A stretch of 64,000 nt of DNA, taken from contig CAUJDW010000079.1 in assembly GCA_963169455.1 (NCBI GenBank), positions 42,709-106,708 on the forward strand. The letters run 5' to 3'. The DNA comes from Bacteroidota bacterium. GTDB lineage: Bacteria; Bacteroidota; Bacteroidia; Chitinophagales; Saprospiraceae. A model generated the notes under the pieces. That model was given only the letters and a program-made list of their open reading frames with translations, was not told the DNA's origin and did not search any database. Positions 44,511 to 53,731 of the stretch are shown here, one piece after another; the first letter of the stretch is position 1, and every line of letters starts with the position of its first letter. The position numbers and the translations under genes are program-made.

Positions 44511-46206
44511 ATTCCTTATCGACTTTTTTCCGGATGATCTCCAGCACCTCCCGCTCCAGTTGGTCCGCCTGCGCGGCCATCCGGCCCGCACGTTCTACCA
44601 GGTCGGTGGCGAATTCCCGGCTCTTCAGGCTTGAAGCGTTGATCCGGACGTTGAGGAAGGCGCCCTGTACGGCGGCCCGGGCGCAGAGCGCTCCGACGCC
44701 CGCGTCGCTGGCGGAGTTGGGGTTGCCGGCTTCCGCCATGGCCCGGATGAGGCCGAAGGACTGAAGGGCGAGTTCCATGGTTTGGAAAGGTATCTCGGTG
44801 GCGTATTTCGTCGCTTCCTCCATGGCCTGAGCACGGGCGTTTTTCTCTTCTTCCGTGCCTTTGGGGAGGCGCACCGCTTCGATGATGCGGTTGAATGCCC
44901 GGGTATCCTCATCCACGAGCTTCAGCAGGGCGTCTTTGATTTTCTGCCCTTTTTCGGCCCATTCGGAGAATTCCTCCCACCTGTCGTCCCAGCCACGGCG
45001 ATGCGCCGAAAGGTTGGCCACCATGGCGCCCAGGGAAGCGCCCAGTGCTCCGACATAGGCGGCGATGGACCCCCCGCCGGGAGCAACGCTCTCCGAAGCC
45101 GTTTCGTTGGCGAAACGCCTGAGATCCATGGCCAGCAGAGGGTCGGGGCTGTCTTCACGCAGCCGGTATTCGATGATCTTTTTGGCGGGGTCGAATGGGG
45201 TGAGTTCATCCAGCCCCATCGATTTGATGGCGATCCTGACCAGTTCTTCCTCCTGTACGCCGGCCGAGCGCTGTTGTTTGTGCAGGAAGTACCGCCCGGC
45301 ATCCAGCATGGCCTGCAGCGGCGCCAGCCCTACCAGTTCCGAGCCGGTAGCCCTCATGCCTCTTCTGGCGGCGCTTTCCCTGCATGCCTCAAAGGCTATA
45401 TGCAGGGGCGTTTCGCGAATGTTGGTGAGGTTCATGGAAACCTGGGCGATGCCGTACTCTTCGATATACCATCCAATCGCTTTTACCGCTTTGCATGCGC
45501 CTGGAATGCGGACGGGTTCGCCCGTTTCGTCGCGGACAACAGGGCCGGTGACGGGGTCGCCTTCCCTTTTCACCCGCCCGTTCTCCCGCACATCGAAGGC
45601 GACGGAATTGGCGCGGCGGACGGATGCCGTATTCAGGTTGACGTTGTAGGCGATCAGGAAGTTCCGGGCGCCGATGGCGGTGGCTCCGGCTGCCGCGTTA
45701 AAGCGGGCAGGGCCGAAATCGGGCTTCCACTCCGGCCGGGCCAGCTTTTCCGGCAGCGCTTCGTATTCCCCGGCCCGGATGGCGGCCAGGTTTTTCCACT
45801 CCGGTTTCGTAGCGGCGTATTCGTAGAGGTAAACGGGAATGTCCAGTTCTCTGCCTACCCTTTCTCCGAGTTTGCGCGCCCATTCCACCACCTCATCCAT
45901 GGTGATGTTGGCGATGGGGATGAGCGGGCAGACATCGGTGGCGCCCATGCGCGGATGCTCCCCCTTGTGCCGGCGCATGTCGATCACTTCCCCGGCCTTT
46001 CTGATGGCAAGAAAAGCAGCTTCGATTACCGGCGCGGGTTCTCCGACAAAGGTGACTACCGTGCGGTTGGTGGCCTTGCCGGGGTCGGCATCGAGCAGTT
46101 TTACACCTTCCACACTTTCGATAATATCGGTGATCTGCCTGATAACGGCCGGGTCGCGCCCTTCGCTGAAATTGGGGACGCATTCGATGAGTTGCTTGTT
46201 GGGCAT
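44509..46206 (-). CDS. ftcD: Fused glutamate formimidoyltransferase / formimidoyltetrahydrofolate cyclodeaminase
   Basis: 565 residues. Residues 1-325 are the formiminotransferase (IECVPNFSEGRD, GEHPRMGATDVCPLIPI with the active-site His, NVNLNTASVRRAN). Residues 350-565 are the cyclodeaminase (ASESVAPGGGSIAAYVGALG, MELALQSFGLIRAMAEAGNP). Together they move the formimino group of histidine breakdown to tetrahydrofolate and release ammonia. Other hut genes are not in the window. The gene upstream (46229) is 23 bases away on the same strand. Confidence 0.96.
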   Translation of the reverse strand: MPNKQLIECVPNFSEGRDPAVIRQITDIIESVEGVKLLDADPGKATNRTVVTFVGEPAPVIEAAFLAIRKAGEVIDMRRHKGEHPRMGATDVCPLIPIANITMDEVVEWARKLGERVGRELDIPVYLYEYAATKPEWKNLAAIRAGEYEALPEKLARPEWKPDFGPARFNAAAGATAIGARNFLIAYNVNLNTASVRRANSVAFDVRENGRVKREGDPVTGPVVRDETGEPVRIPGACKAVKAIGWYIEEYGIAQVSMNLTNIRETPLHIAFEACRESAARRGMRATGSELVGLAPLQAMLDAGRYFLHKQQRSAGVQEEELVRIAIKSMGLDELTPFDPAKKIIEYRLREDSPDPLLAMDLRRFANETASESVAPGGGSIAAYVGALGASLGAMVANLSAHRRGWDDRWEEFSEWAEKGQKIKDALLKLVDEDTRAFNRIIEAVRLPKGTEEEKNARAQAMEEATKYATEIPFQTMELALQSFGLIRAMAEAGNPNSASDAGVGALCARAAVQGAFLNVRINASSLKSREFATDLVERAGRMAAQADQLEREVLEIIRKKVDKE

Positions 46207-46228
46207 GGTTGTTTTTATAACTTGTTAA

Positions 46229-49156
46229 CTAAATCAATGCTTCCCACAACACTTCCACCGGATGGAGGGCCTTTCGGCCCGTTCCATCTTTGATCTGATG
46301 GCGGCAACTGGTGCCGGGTGCGGCGATAATGGCATGCTGCGGCGCCTGGCGAAGGGCGGGGAAGAGTGTTAACTCTCCTACCTGCATGCTTAGTCCGTAG
46401 TGTTCGGCCTCGTAGCCGAAGGAGCCGGCCATGCCGCAACAGCCGGAGGGGATAACTTCCACCTGATAGTTTTCCGGCAGGCTCAGCACGAAGGCCGAGC
46501 AATCCACCCCCGCCAGTGCTTTCTGGTGGCAATGCCCGTGCAGCAGCACATGCCTGGGCTCTTTGGTGAACGAGCCGGCGGCAATGCGGCCGGCTTCGAT
46601 TTCACGGGCCAGAAATTCTTCGATCATCAGGGCGTTTTTCCCCAGTTCACGCGCCGGCTCCCGGAGCCCGGGGCTCACCAGGCGGGGGTATTCATCGCGA
46701 AAGCTGAGGATGGCGGAGGGCTCTACGCCTACCAATGGCATCTCAGGGCTGACGAGCTCTTTGAAACGAGCCACATTTTGCCGGGCCAGCTGCCGGGCCT
46801 GCGGCAACATGCCTTTGGAAAGAAAAGCCCGCCCGCTTTCTTCGTGCCCCGGCATCTGAACCTCGTAGCCCAGCCGGCTGAGCAGGCTGATGGCCCTGAT
46901 GCCGGTTTCGGTGTCGTTGTAGTTGGTGAATTCATCGCAGAAAAACCACACCTTGCCGATGGGCGTGGTGGAGGGCAACAGCCACGCCTTATTGCGGGCG
47001 TACCACCGCCGCAGCGTAATCGGGTGCAGGGTGGGCAGCGAACGCCGGGGCGCAACGCCCAGCACCCGCTTGGCCAACCCGCTGAGCATCGGATTGGTGA
47101 AGAAGAAATTGCTGAGCCGGGGAAACCGCGCCCCCAGGCTGTTCAGCCTGCTGATATTGCCGAATACCCGGGCCCGGAGCGGAATGCCGTGAACTTCGTA
47201 GTAATGGTGCAGAAATTCCGCCTTCAGGCTGGCCATGTCCACATTGGACGGGCACTCGGAGGCGCAGCCTTTGCAGGACAGGCAAAGGGCCATCACTTCG
47301 TACAACTCCTCGTAGCTGAAGCGGTTGGGCTTGTCGCCGTAAGTGAGGAATTCCCGCAGCGCGTTGGCCCGGGCGCGGGTGGTGTCTTTTTCATTGCGGG
47401 TGGCCATGTAGGAAGGGCACATCACGCCCCCGCTGACGTGGTGCAGCTTGCGGCAATCGCCCGATCCGGTGCACTTCTCGGCCGCCCGCAGGATGCCGCC
47501 TGCATCGGAAAAGTCAAAAACCGTATCGAATTCCGGCTCGGCCTTGTCGATGGGATAGCGCAGGCTCGTGTCCATGGGCGGGGTGTCGGTAATCTTGCCG
47601 GGGTTGAGCAGCCCCCGGGGGTCCCAGCATTGTTTGATTTCCCGGAAGAGCTGATAATTTTTCTCCCCGAGCACCAGCGGGATGAATTCGCCACGCACCC
47701 GCCCGTCGCCATGCTCTCCGCTGAGGGCGCCCCGGTACTTTTTGACCAGGCGTGCGGAAGCTTCGGCGATGGCCCGCAGTTCCTTCACGCCCTGCGAGCT
47801 CTTGATATTGATGGAAGGGCGGGTGTGCAGTTCGCCGGCGCCGGCATGGGCGTAATAGACCGCATGATGGCCGAAGGCCTCCATGAGCGCCTGGAACTCT
47901 CCGATATAAGCCGGCAGGTCGGCCAGGGCCACCGCCGTATCTTCCACGAACTCCAGGGGTTTGCGGTCGCCTTTGACGTGGGACAAAACGCCGAAGCCGG
48001 CAGCGCGAAGGGCCATCACCCGGGCGGTGTCGGGCGGGTAAACAACGGGGAAGGCGTAACCGTAGCCGGCGGCCTGCAGATCGGCGATCATGGCTTCCGC
48101 CCGGGCAGTGGCGCCCTGCCGCGTATCATCGCGGAATTCGATGATGAGAATGGCTTCGGGGTCGCCGTTCAGGAAAAAGCGGTTGCGCTGCTGCTGCCGG
48201 TTCTCCCTCGTGCAGTCCATGATGAATTTGTCCATCAGTTCGCAGGTATAGGGCTGATGGCGCATGGCCAGGAGGGTGGATTCCAGGGCCTCCTGCAGGG
48301 AGGAAAAGTGCGCGCAGACCATGGCCTCTTCCGGAGGCGGCAGGGGGTCAAGGTGCATTTTGACCTCGGTGGTAACGGCCAGGGTGCCTTCCGAGCCGGC
48401 CAGCATCTTGCTGAAGTTGAAGATGGCGCCGCCGGGGGTAAAAATGTTGGATTGCAGCAGCACATCCACTGCGTAACCGGTATTGCGGCGGTGGATCTCC
48501 GGTTTGGGGAAATGCTCCCGGATGGCGGCCTGTTGTTCCGGATCGGAAAGGGCCTGAAAGAGCTGCTGGTAAAGGCGGCCCTCCAGGCTGTCCTCTTTGC
48601 GTTTGCGGTGGAAGGCTTCCGGGGCGAGGGGCCCGAAAGTGGCCTCCGAACCATCGCTGAGCACGGCTTTTACCTCCAGCACGTGGTCGCGCGTGGCGCC
48701 GTACTTGATGGAGGTCGTCCCGCAGGAGTTGTTGCCGAGCATGCCGCCGATCATTGCGCGGCTGGCGGTGGAGGTGTTGGGGCCGAAAAAGAGCCCGTAC
48801 GGCTTCAGGTGTGCGTTGAGCTCATCGCGGATGACGCCCGGCTGGAGGCGCACCCAGCCCTCCGCCGCATTGACCTCCAGGATGCGGTTCATGTGTTTGG
48901 AAATGTCCACTACGATGCCATTGCCCACGCACTGTCCGCCCAGGGAAGTGCCCGCCGCCCGGGGAATCAGCGAACTGCCGTGTTCGCGGGCGAAGGCCAG
49001 CAGCTTTTTGATGTCTTCCGCATCTTTGGGATAGGCCACCGCCAGGGGCAGTTCCCGGTAGATGGAACCGTCGGTGGCATAGATGCGGCGGAGCAGTTCG
49101 TCGGAGTACAGCTCGCCGCTGAGTTGTTGCCGGAGCGCCTGAAGCTGGGGTTGCAT
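46229..49156 (-). CDS. FAD-linked oxidase with Fe-S and CCG domains (D-lactate/glycolate dehydrogenase type)
   Basis: 975 residues from ATG 49156 (MQPQLQALRQQLSGELYSDE). The N-terminal FAD domain has RAAGTSLGGQCVGNGIVVDI; the FAD-oxidase C domain follows to about residue 520 with SGEHGDGRVRGEFIP. A 4Fe-4S region contains CLSCKGCASECPSNVDM, and the C-terminal CCG motif is HGHCHQKALAGVD ... PSGCCGMAGSFGYE. This single-chain GlcD/GlcF-like layout oxidises 2-hydroxy acids such as D-lactate and passes electrons to quinone. The substrate is not certain. Confidence 0.92.
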   Translation of the reverse strand: MQPQLQALRQQLSGELYSDELLRRIYATDGSIYRELPLAVAYPKDAEDIKKLLAFAREHGSSLIPRAAGTSLGGQCVGNGIVVDISKHMNRILEVNAAEGWVRLQPGVIRDELNAHLKPYGLFFGPNTSTASRAMIGGMLGNNSCGTTSIKYGATRDHVLEVKAVLSDGSEATFGPLAPEAFHRKRKEDSLEGRLYQQLFQALSDPEQQAAIREHFPKPEIHRRNTGYAVDVLLQSNIFTPGGAIFNFSKMLAGSEGTLAVTTEVKMHLDPLPPPEEAMVCAHFSSLQEALESTLLAMRHQPYTCELMDKFIMDCTRENRQQQRNRFFLNGDPEAILIIEFRDDTRQGATARAEAMIADLQAAGYGYAFPVVYPPDTARVMALRAAGFGVLSHVKGDRKPLEFVEDTAVALADLPAYIGEFQALMEAFGHHAVYYAHAGAGELHTRPSINIKSSQGVKELRAIAEASARLVKKYRGALSGEHGDGRVRGEFIPLVLGEKNYQLFREIKQCWDPRGLLNPGKITDTPPMDTSLRYPIDKAEPEFDTVFDFSDAGGILRAAEKCTGSGDCRKLHHVSGGVMCPSYMATRNEKDTTRARANALREFLTYGDKPNRFSYEELYEVMALCLSCKGCASECPSNVDMASLKAEFLHHYYEVHGIPLRARVFGNISRLNSLGARFPRLSNFFFTNPMLSGLAKRVLGVAPRRSLPTLHPITLRRWYARNKAWLLPSTTPIGKVWFFCDEFTNYNDTETGIRAISLLSRLGYEVQMPGHEESGRAFLSKGMLPQARQLARQNVARFKELVSPEMPLVGVEPSAILSFRDEYPRLVSPGLREPARELGKNALMIEEFLAREIEAGRIAAGSFTKEPRHVLLHGHCHQKALAGVDCSAFVLSLPENYQVEVIPSGCCGMAGSFGYEAEHYGLSMQVGELTLFPALRQAPQHAIIAAPGTSCRHQIKDGTGRKALHPVEVLWEALI

Positions 49157-49465
49157 GGCTGGCTGTTTTTTGTTATTTAAAAGCTCCTGATTATGTTGTG
49201 GGTTTTCTCCCAACCGCTCTCCCGGCTGGGTTTAATGCTTTTTCAAGTACCATAATAACCTGGAGCTGATCCGGGAGTGAATTTAAATAAATTGGGTTTG
49301 CCCAAAGAAAATTAAGGTAAAAAGAAAGGCCTCATCTGCCGGTTCATTGTCCGCGAGTTGAATAAAATATATATTTGTTGGGTACAAAATAACGGCCTGC
49401 CGATATTTGCCGGTGGCGCAGCCAGTTAAAATTGTCCGGGCCTGTGAGAAAATTTCGTTGTCGTG
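49157..49465. other. Divergent intergenic region with a consensus promoter
   Basis: 309 bases without a gene. It contains the plus-strand promoter at 49347-49377. No clear minus-strand promoter was found for the FAD oxidase. Confidence 0.6.
49347..49377 (+). promoter_or_regulatory. Promoter of the TPR/lipoprotein pair
   Basis: TTG at 49347-49349 and TATATTTG at 49370-49377, spacing 20, about 90 bases before the ATG at 49466. Confidence 0.75.
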
Positions 49466-50314
49466 ATGCAAGGACCTACACCAGAACTGAGGGCGTTGTT
49501 TGAAGAGGCCCGGCAGTATGAAGCGCGTAAAGACCACTATAATGCGGTCAAACTGTACAAGCGCATCATCCGGGAGGCCAGCGGCTGGGCGGAGCCCTGC
49601 GCCAGCCTGGGGCAGATATATAAATACCGGCAGGAGTGGAAGCCGGCCCTGTATTACAGCAAGAAAGCCGTTTCACTGGACGCCGCCGACAAGGATTCCT
49701 GGTGGAATGTGGGCATCGCCGCCACCGCGCTTAAGAAAAACCGCCTGGCGCGCAATGTCTGGGCAAAATTCGGGTTCGGGGACAGGCGCAGGTGGCCCCA
49801 TGTTTCCATTCAGCGGGCCTATGACAAGCAGTTCGAACTCATGTGGGTGGAACGCACCGGCCCTGCCCAGGGCCTCATCCGCAATATTCCCCACCCCCGC
49901 TCGGGCCGGCGCTATGGTGACAGCGTGCTGTTCGACAACACCGTCAGAGGGTATCACACTTCCGAATACTACCGGCTGCCCATTTACGATGACCTTGGCG
50001 TGCTCAGGCATTCCATTTACCGCACCTTTTCCTGCCTGCTGCAGTCGCCGGAACAACAGGACGTCCGTTCCCTGCGCCACCTTTGCTGGCAGGAAGAACT
50101 GGGCTTCGAAGTATGGGCCAATGCCGCCCGGGCCTTTTCTTCACCCCGCTTAGGGCCCGAGCCCGAATATTACGCCTTCGAACCGGAGCCCGAGCAGGAA
50201 CTTCTGATAGCCATCGCCGCGCCTTCGGAGAAACAGGCCCTTTCCGTCCTGGACTCCTGGAAGGTCATCAGCCTGAAAGGCTACGCCGATTTCCAGGCAC
50301 ACCCGGTTTCCTGA
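49466..50314 (+). CDS. TPR-containing hypothetical protein
   Basis: 282 residues from ATG 49466; a GTG directly upstream is also in frame. Two or three TPR units occupy residues 5-100 (EARKDHYNAVKLYKRIIREA; PALYYSKKAVSLDAADKDSW). The C-terminal part is conserved-looking and rich in aromatic residues (YGDSVLFDNTVRGYHTSEYY, FEVWANAARAFSSPRLG). No signal peptide. It precedes a lipoprotein gene by 22 bases. Confidence 0.75.
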   Translation: MQGPTPELRALFEEARQYEARKDHYNAVKLYKRIIREASGWAEPCASLGQIYKYRQEWKPALYYSKKAVSLDAADKDSWWNVGIAATALKKNRLARNVWAKFGFGDRRRWPHVSIQRAYDKQFELMWVERTGPAQGLIRNIPHPRSGRRYGDSVLFDNTVRGYHTSEYYRLPIYDDLGVLRHSIYRTFSCLLQSPEQQDVRSLRHLCWQEELGFEVWANAARAFSSPRLGPEPEYYAFEPEPEQELLIAIAAPSEKQALSVLDSWKVISLKGYADFQAHPVS

Positions 50315-50336
50315 GTAAAAGCAAAAGGATCAGATC

Positions 50337-50999
50337 ATGAGAAAATCAACGACCCGTTTCGCTTTCTGGGCCCTGCTCTCCCTGTCCGCCGCTGCTTGTG
50401 GTTCCGGCCCGGAACAATCTGCCGGGCAGGGGGCTGAGGAGGAAAAAACAGCGGAAGAGCCCGCCGCCCCCGATTTCAGCATCGAGCCGGGAATAAGGGT
50501 GGGCGGCATCAACGCCGGTTCTACCGAAGCAGATGTCAAGGCGCTTTATGGGGAAGGGCAGGTGCAATTCCGCTCCGTGTATATCGGGGAAGGCGAATCC
50601 CAGCCCGGCATTGCCGTTTTCCCCAACACCCCCGACGAGCTGGAGATCGTCTGGGATATTGCGGCCGCTACGGGGAAGCCCGAATTCATCCGGATCAGCA
50701 AGGAAGGCGCAGCCTGGCGCACCGTGCAGGGCGTGTCTGTCGGGGCCAGCCTGGAAGAACTGGAGAAGATCAACGGCGGGCCCTTCAGCATCTATGGCTT
50801 CGGCTGGGACTACGGCGGGCTGGTCACCGACTGGCAGGGTGGGAATCTCAACCCGCACCTCATCGTCGCCATGGCTCCCGCCAGGCCGGAACTGGTTGGC
50901 CCCGAGGTGTCGGGCGACCAGGCTTTTTCCTCTGCCGACCCCAACATCAGGGCCCTTAAGCTCCGGGTAAGCTCCATGGTCATCACCTTTGAGCGGTAA
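50337..50999 (+). CDS. Hypothetical lipoprotein
   Basis: 220 residues. Lipobox LSAAAC places the lipidated Cys near residue 21; an acidic linker (GPEQSAGQGAEEEKTAEEP) follows, then a domain that resembles repeated SmpA/BamE-like modules (IRVGGINAGSTEADVKALYG; GVSVGASLEELEKINGGPF). It may be an outer-membrane or inner-membrane periplasmic-facing lipoprotein. The transcript ends in the terminator at 51005. Confidence 0.75.
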   Translation: MRKSTTRFAFWALLSLSAAACGSGPEQSAGQGAEEEKTAEEPAAPDFSIEPGIRVGGINAGSTEADVKALYGEGQVQFRSVYIGEGESQPGIAVFPNTPDELEIVWDIAAATGKPEFIRISKEGAAWRTVQGVSVGASLEELEKINGGPFSIYGFGWDYGGLVTDWQGGNLNPHLIVAMAPARPELVGPEVSGDQAFSSADPNIRALKLRVSSMVITFER

Positions 51000-51004
51000 G
51001 CGTC

Positions 51005-51036
51005 GGGCAAACGCCATTCGGGCTTGCCCTTTTTTC
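51005..51036 (+). terminator. Terminator after the lipoprotein gene
   Basis: GGGCAA (51005-51010) and TTGCCC (51024-51029) pair, followed by TTTTTT. Confidence 0.75.
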
Positions 51037-51059
51037 GTAGTTTTCAGAAAAAAAGGATC

Positions 51060-52793
51060 ATGTCCAACCGGCTGTTTTTCCTCTTCCTCTTCTGCGGGCT
51101 CTGGCTGAGCCCGGCTGCGCAGCCTCCCGTGCTGGGCAGCCATTTCCCCGCCAACCTGGAAACCGCCGCCGCCGAATGGACGGCGATCAGCGCGGATTTC
51201 AACCAGGCCCTCAGCCCCGAAAGCGTGCATGGGGGTACGGTAAAAGTTTTTGGACGCTGGTCGGGGCCCCTGGCAGCTTCCGTTCAGCTTTCCGAAGACA
51301 GCCTTTCCATCCTGGTAGAACCGCAAACCCCTTTCATCGCCGGCGAATGGGTGACGGTAAGCCTGACAAAAGATATCCGCAGCGCCGGCGGCGAGCCGAT
51401 GGGGCGGGGCTTTAGCTGGAACTTCTGGGTGGCCAGCGCGCCCGGCAGCCTGCAGCAGGCGCCGGTGGACACCATCGCCCTGCGCCTGCCCGGCGAGGTG
51501 TACATTCAAACCTACGGCGCTTACGCCGGCGACCTCAACAACGACGGCTATTCCGACCTGGCCGTCATCAACGAGGCCTCCGACGATGTGCGCGTCCTGC
51601 TCAACGATGGGGCCGGCAACTATGCAGATTTTACGGTCGTACCGATGGGCAGCCTCACGCCAAGCCCCAACGAGGGCGCTGACTTTAACGGCGACGGCGA
51701 GATCGACCTGGCCGTCAGCACGGCACATTCGAATGAAGTGCGCATCCTCTTCGGCGACGGGCAGGGCGGATTCCCCCAAATTGACGTGTACAATACCGGC
51801 GCAGGGGCCCGCGGGCTTTCCGTACTGGATTGCAACAGCGACGGCTACGACGACATTTTCATCACCAACCGGATCAGCGACGACATTACGCTCTTATCCA
51901 ACTATGGCGACGGCGCCTTCCTCGTGCAAAGTTTGAATACCGATGGCGACGGCGAGACTGCCTGTGCTGCGGCCGACGCCAACAACGACGGCCTGCCCGA
52001 TGTGTTCGTCGGTTCGTACAACAGCCAGGAGTTATCATTGCTGCTCGGTGACGGGCAGGGCGGCTTCAGCCTTTCCGACGCCATTTCCGTCATCGGCCGC
52101 CCCTGGATGATCGCCGCGGCCGACCTCAACGGCGACGGCTTCGCCGATGTGGCTTCCGCCAATTCCAACGGCAACCGCCTGGCCGTAGCCTTTGGCGATG
52201 GCAACGGGCAGCTATCCGCGCCTGTGCACTATGCAAACAGCGCCCTGCTGTTTCCCCTGGCCATCGACCTGGGCGACCTGGACGGCGACGGCGACATCGA
52301 CATCGTGACGAGCAACTACTCCGGCCCCACCTTCACCGTTTTCGAAAACGACGGCTTTGGCCAGTTCACCCTGGCCGCTACCCTGCCTGCGCCCGACAAA
52401 GCCTCCTGCGCCATCCTGCACGACCGCGACAACGACGGCGATATCGATATTACGGGCTCTGACGAGGGGGCCGATGTGCTGGTTTTGTTCGAAAACCAGG
52501 GGGCCGTATCCGCCAGGGCGCCAGGCAGCGCCACACAACCCGCCTTCAGCCTGGCGGCCAACCCCTGCCGGGAGCGCTGTGCTCTTCTCATAGATATGCC
52601 CGCGCCGGAAGGAGTCACCGTTGCGCTTTTCAATGCGCAGGGGCAGCTCGTTCGGTTTCAGGCGCTTGGCCAGATGAGCAGCGGGCGGCAACAGGTATTG
52701 CTGGATACAAGGCAATTGCCGGAAGGGCTGTACTGGTGCAGGGCCAAAGCCGGGGCGGTGCAGTGGGCGGAGGCTATTGTTATTGCGGATTGA
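51060..52793 (+). CDS. FG-GAP/VCBS repeat protein with T9SS sorting tail
   Basis: 577 residues from ATG 51060 (MSNRLFFLFLFCGLWLSPAA, signal peptide); the frame extends upstream but into the terminator. Residues 20-135 form an Ig-like (Big_5) domain (LTKDIRSAGGEPMGRGFSW). Then come six or more FG-GAP/VCBS units with calcium-loop motifs such as DLNNDGYSDLAVINEASDD, DFNGDGEIDLAVST and DLNGDGFADVASANSNG. The last 80 residues are a type A T9SS tail (FSLAANPCRERCALLIDMP). Probably surface-displayed. Confidence 0.9.
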   Translation: MSNRLFFLFLFCGLWLSPAAQPPVLGSHFPANLETAAAEWTAISADFNQALSPESVHGGTVKVFGRWSGPLAASVQLSEDSLSILVEPQTPFIAGEWVTVSLTKDIRSAGGEPMGRGFSWNFWVASAPGSLQQAPVDTIALRLPGEVYIQTYGAYAGDLNNDGYSDLAVINEASDDVRVLLNDGAGNYADFTVVPMGSLTPSPNEGADFNGDGEIDLAVSTAHSNEVRILFGDGQGGFPQIDVYNTGAGARGLSVLDCNSDGYDDIFITNRISDDITLLSNYGDGAFLVQSLNTDGDGETACAAADANNDGLPDVFVGSYNSQELSLLLGDGQGGFSLSDAISVIGRPWMIAAADLNGDGFADVASANSNGNRLAVAFGDGNGQLSAPVHYANSALLFPLAIDLGDLDGDGDIDIVTSNYSGPTFTVFENDGFGQFTLAATLPAPDKASCAILHDRDNDGDIDITGSDEGADVLVLFENQGAVSARAPGSATQPAFSLAANPCRERCALLIDMPAPEGVTVALFNAQGQLVRFQALGQMSSGRQQVLLDTRQLPEGLYWCRAKAGAVQWAEAIVIAD

Positions 52794-52939
52794 GGAGCGC
52801 TTTAATGTTAGTGAAAATAATAGGTTGAATTTTTCGGCCCCGGCCGAAAAAAGGGCGCTATACCTGGAAACATTTTTGAAGCACGCAGGATAAAGTATTA
52901 TTTTTAAGCGATTAATCAAACCTCAAAACTCTGATTTCA

Positions 52940-53716
52940 ATGAACGAGAACCAACAGAAAAAACTTCAGGAAGTACTCGATTACGGCTACCAGTTCCAGT
53001 TCGGGAACTACATCAGCAAAGGCTTCGACCTGTTCAGGATGAACGCCGGAGGCTTTATCGGCTTTGCCTTCGTAGCCGGGCTCATCGTGTTGGTGGCCAA
53101 CTTCATCCCCTTCATTGGCGCCATTGCCAGCAGTTTTTTCCTGACCCCGCCTTTGCTCGTCGGCGCTTACCTGGTGGCGCACAAGCTGAACAAAGGGGAA
53201 AGCACCGAATTCGGCGACTTTTTCAAGGGCTTTGAATTCGTTGGGCCGCTGGCGGCCGCCACCTTTGTCATGACGATGATCATTCTGGCCAGCCTCATTC
53301 CCATGTTCATTGCCTGGGGCGCATCGGGCTTTTTCATGTGGATGATGGAAGCGATGTCAGATCCCCTTGGCGCAGGCGACCCACCTTCCTTCCCGGCCTG
53401 GTCCATGATTCTGGCCATTCCCGCCATTTATCTGAGTATTGCCTACGGCTGGGCTACCATGTTCATAGCCTTCTACCGGATGGGGTTTTGGGAGGCGCTT
53501 GAAATGAGCCGCAAGCTGATTACCAAACAGTGGTTCATCATCTTCCTGTACACCCTGGTGCTGGGCCTGATCGCCTCGGCCGGCTTCATCCTCCTGTTTG
53601 TGGGTATTTTGGCCACCTATCCCATCATGCTCTGCGCGCAGTACGCGGCATTTGCCGACGTGACGCGGCTGATGGAAGAGGCGGAAAGCGATATGGTGGA
53701 ACACCTGGTCGAATAA
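52940..53716 (+). CDS. Multi-pass membrane protein
   Basis: 258 residues with about six membrane helices (FIGFAFVAGLIVLVANFIPF, LAAATFVMTMIILASLIPMF, IIFLYTLVLGLIASAGFILL). A conserved-looking stretch RMGFWEALEMSRKLITKQW precedes the last helices, as in DUF4013-like membrane proteins of Bacteroidota. No enzymatic motif. Convergent with the VWA gene, 16 bases apart. Confidence 0.8.
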   Translation: MNENQQKKLQEVLDYGYQFQFGNYISKGFDLFRMNAGGFIGFAFVAGLIVLVANFIPFIGAIASSFFLTPPLLVGAYLVAHKLNKGESTEFGDFFKGFEFVGPLAAATFVMTMIILASLIPMFIAWGASGFFMWMMEAMSDPLGAGDPPSFPAWSMILAIPAIYLSIAYGWATMFIAFYRMGFWEALEMSRKLITKQWFIIFLYTLVLGLIASAGFILLFVGILATYPIMLCAQYAAFADVTRLMEEAESDMVEHLVE

Positions 53717-53731
53717 GCCGGTGGGGAAAGT

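Noticed and set aside
46400..49180. 926-codon plus-strand ORF
   Set aside because: Antisense shadow of the FAD/Fe-S oxidoreductase; long opposite frames are common in GC-rich genes, and the minus-strand protein shows clear domains.
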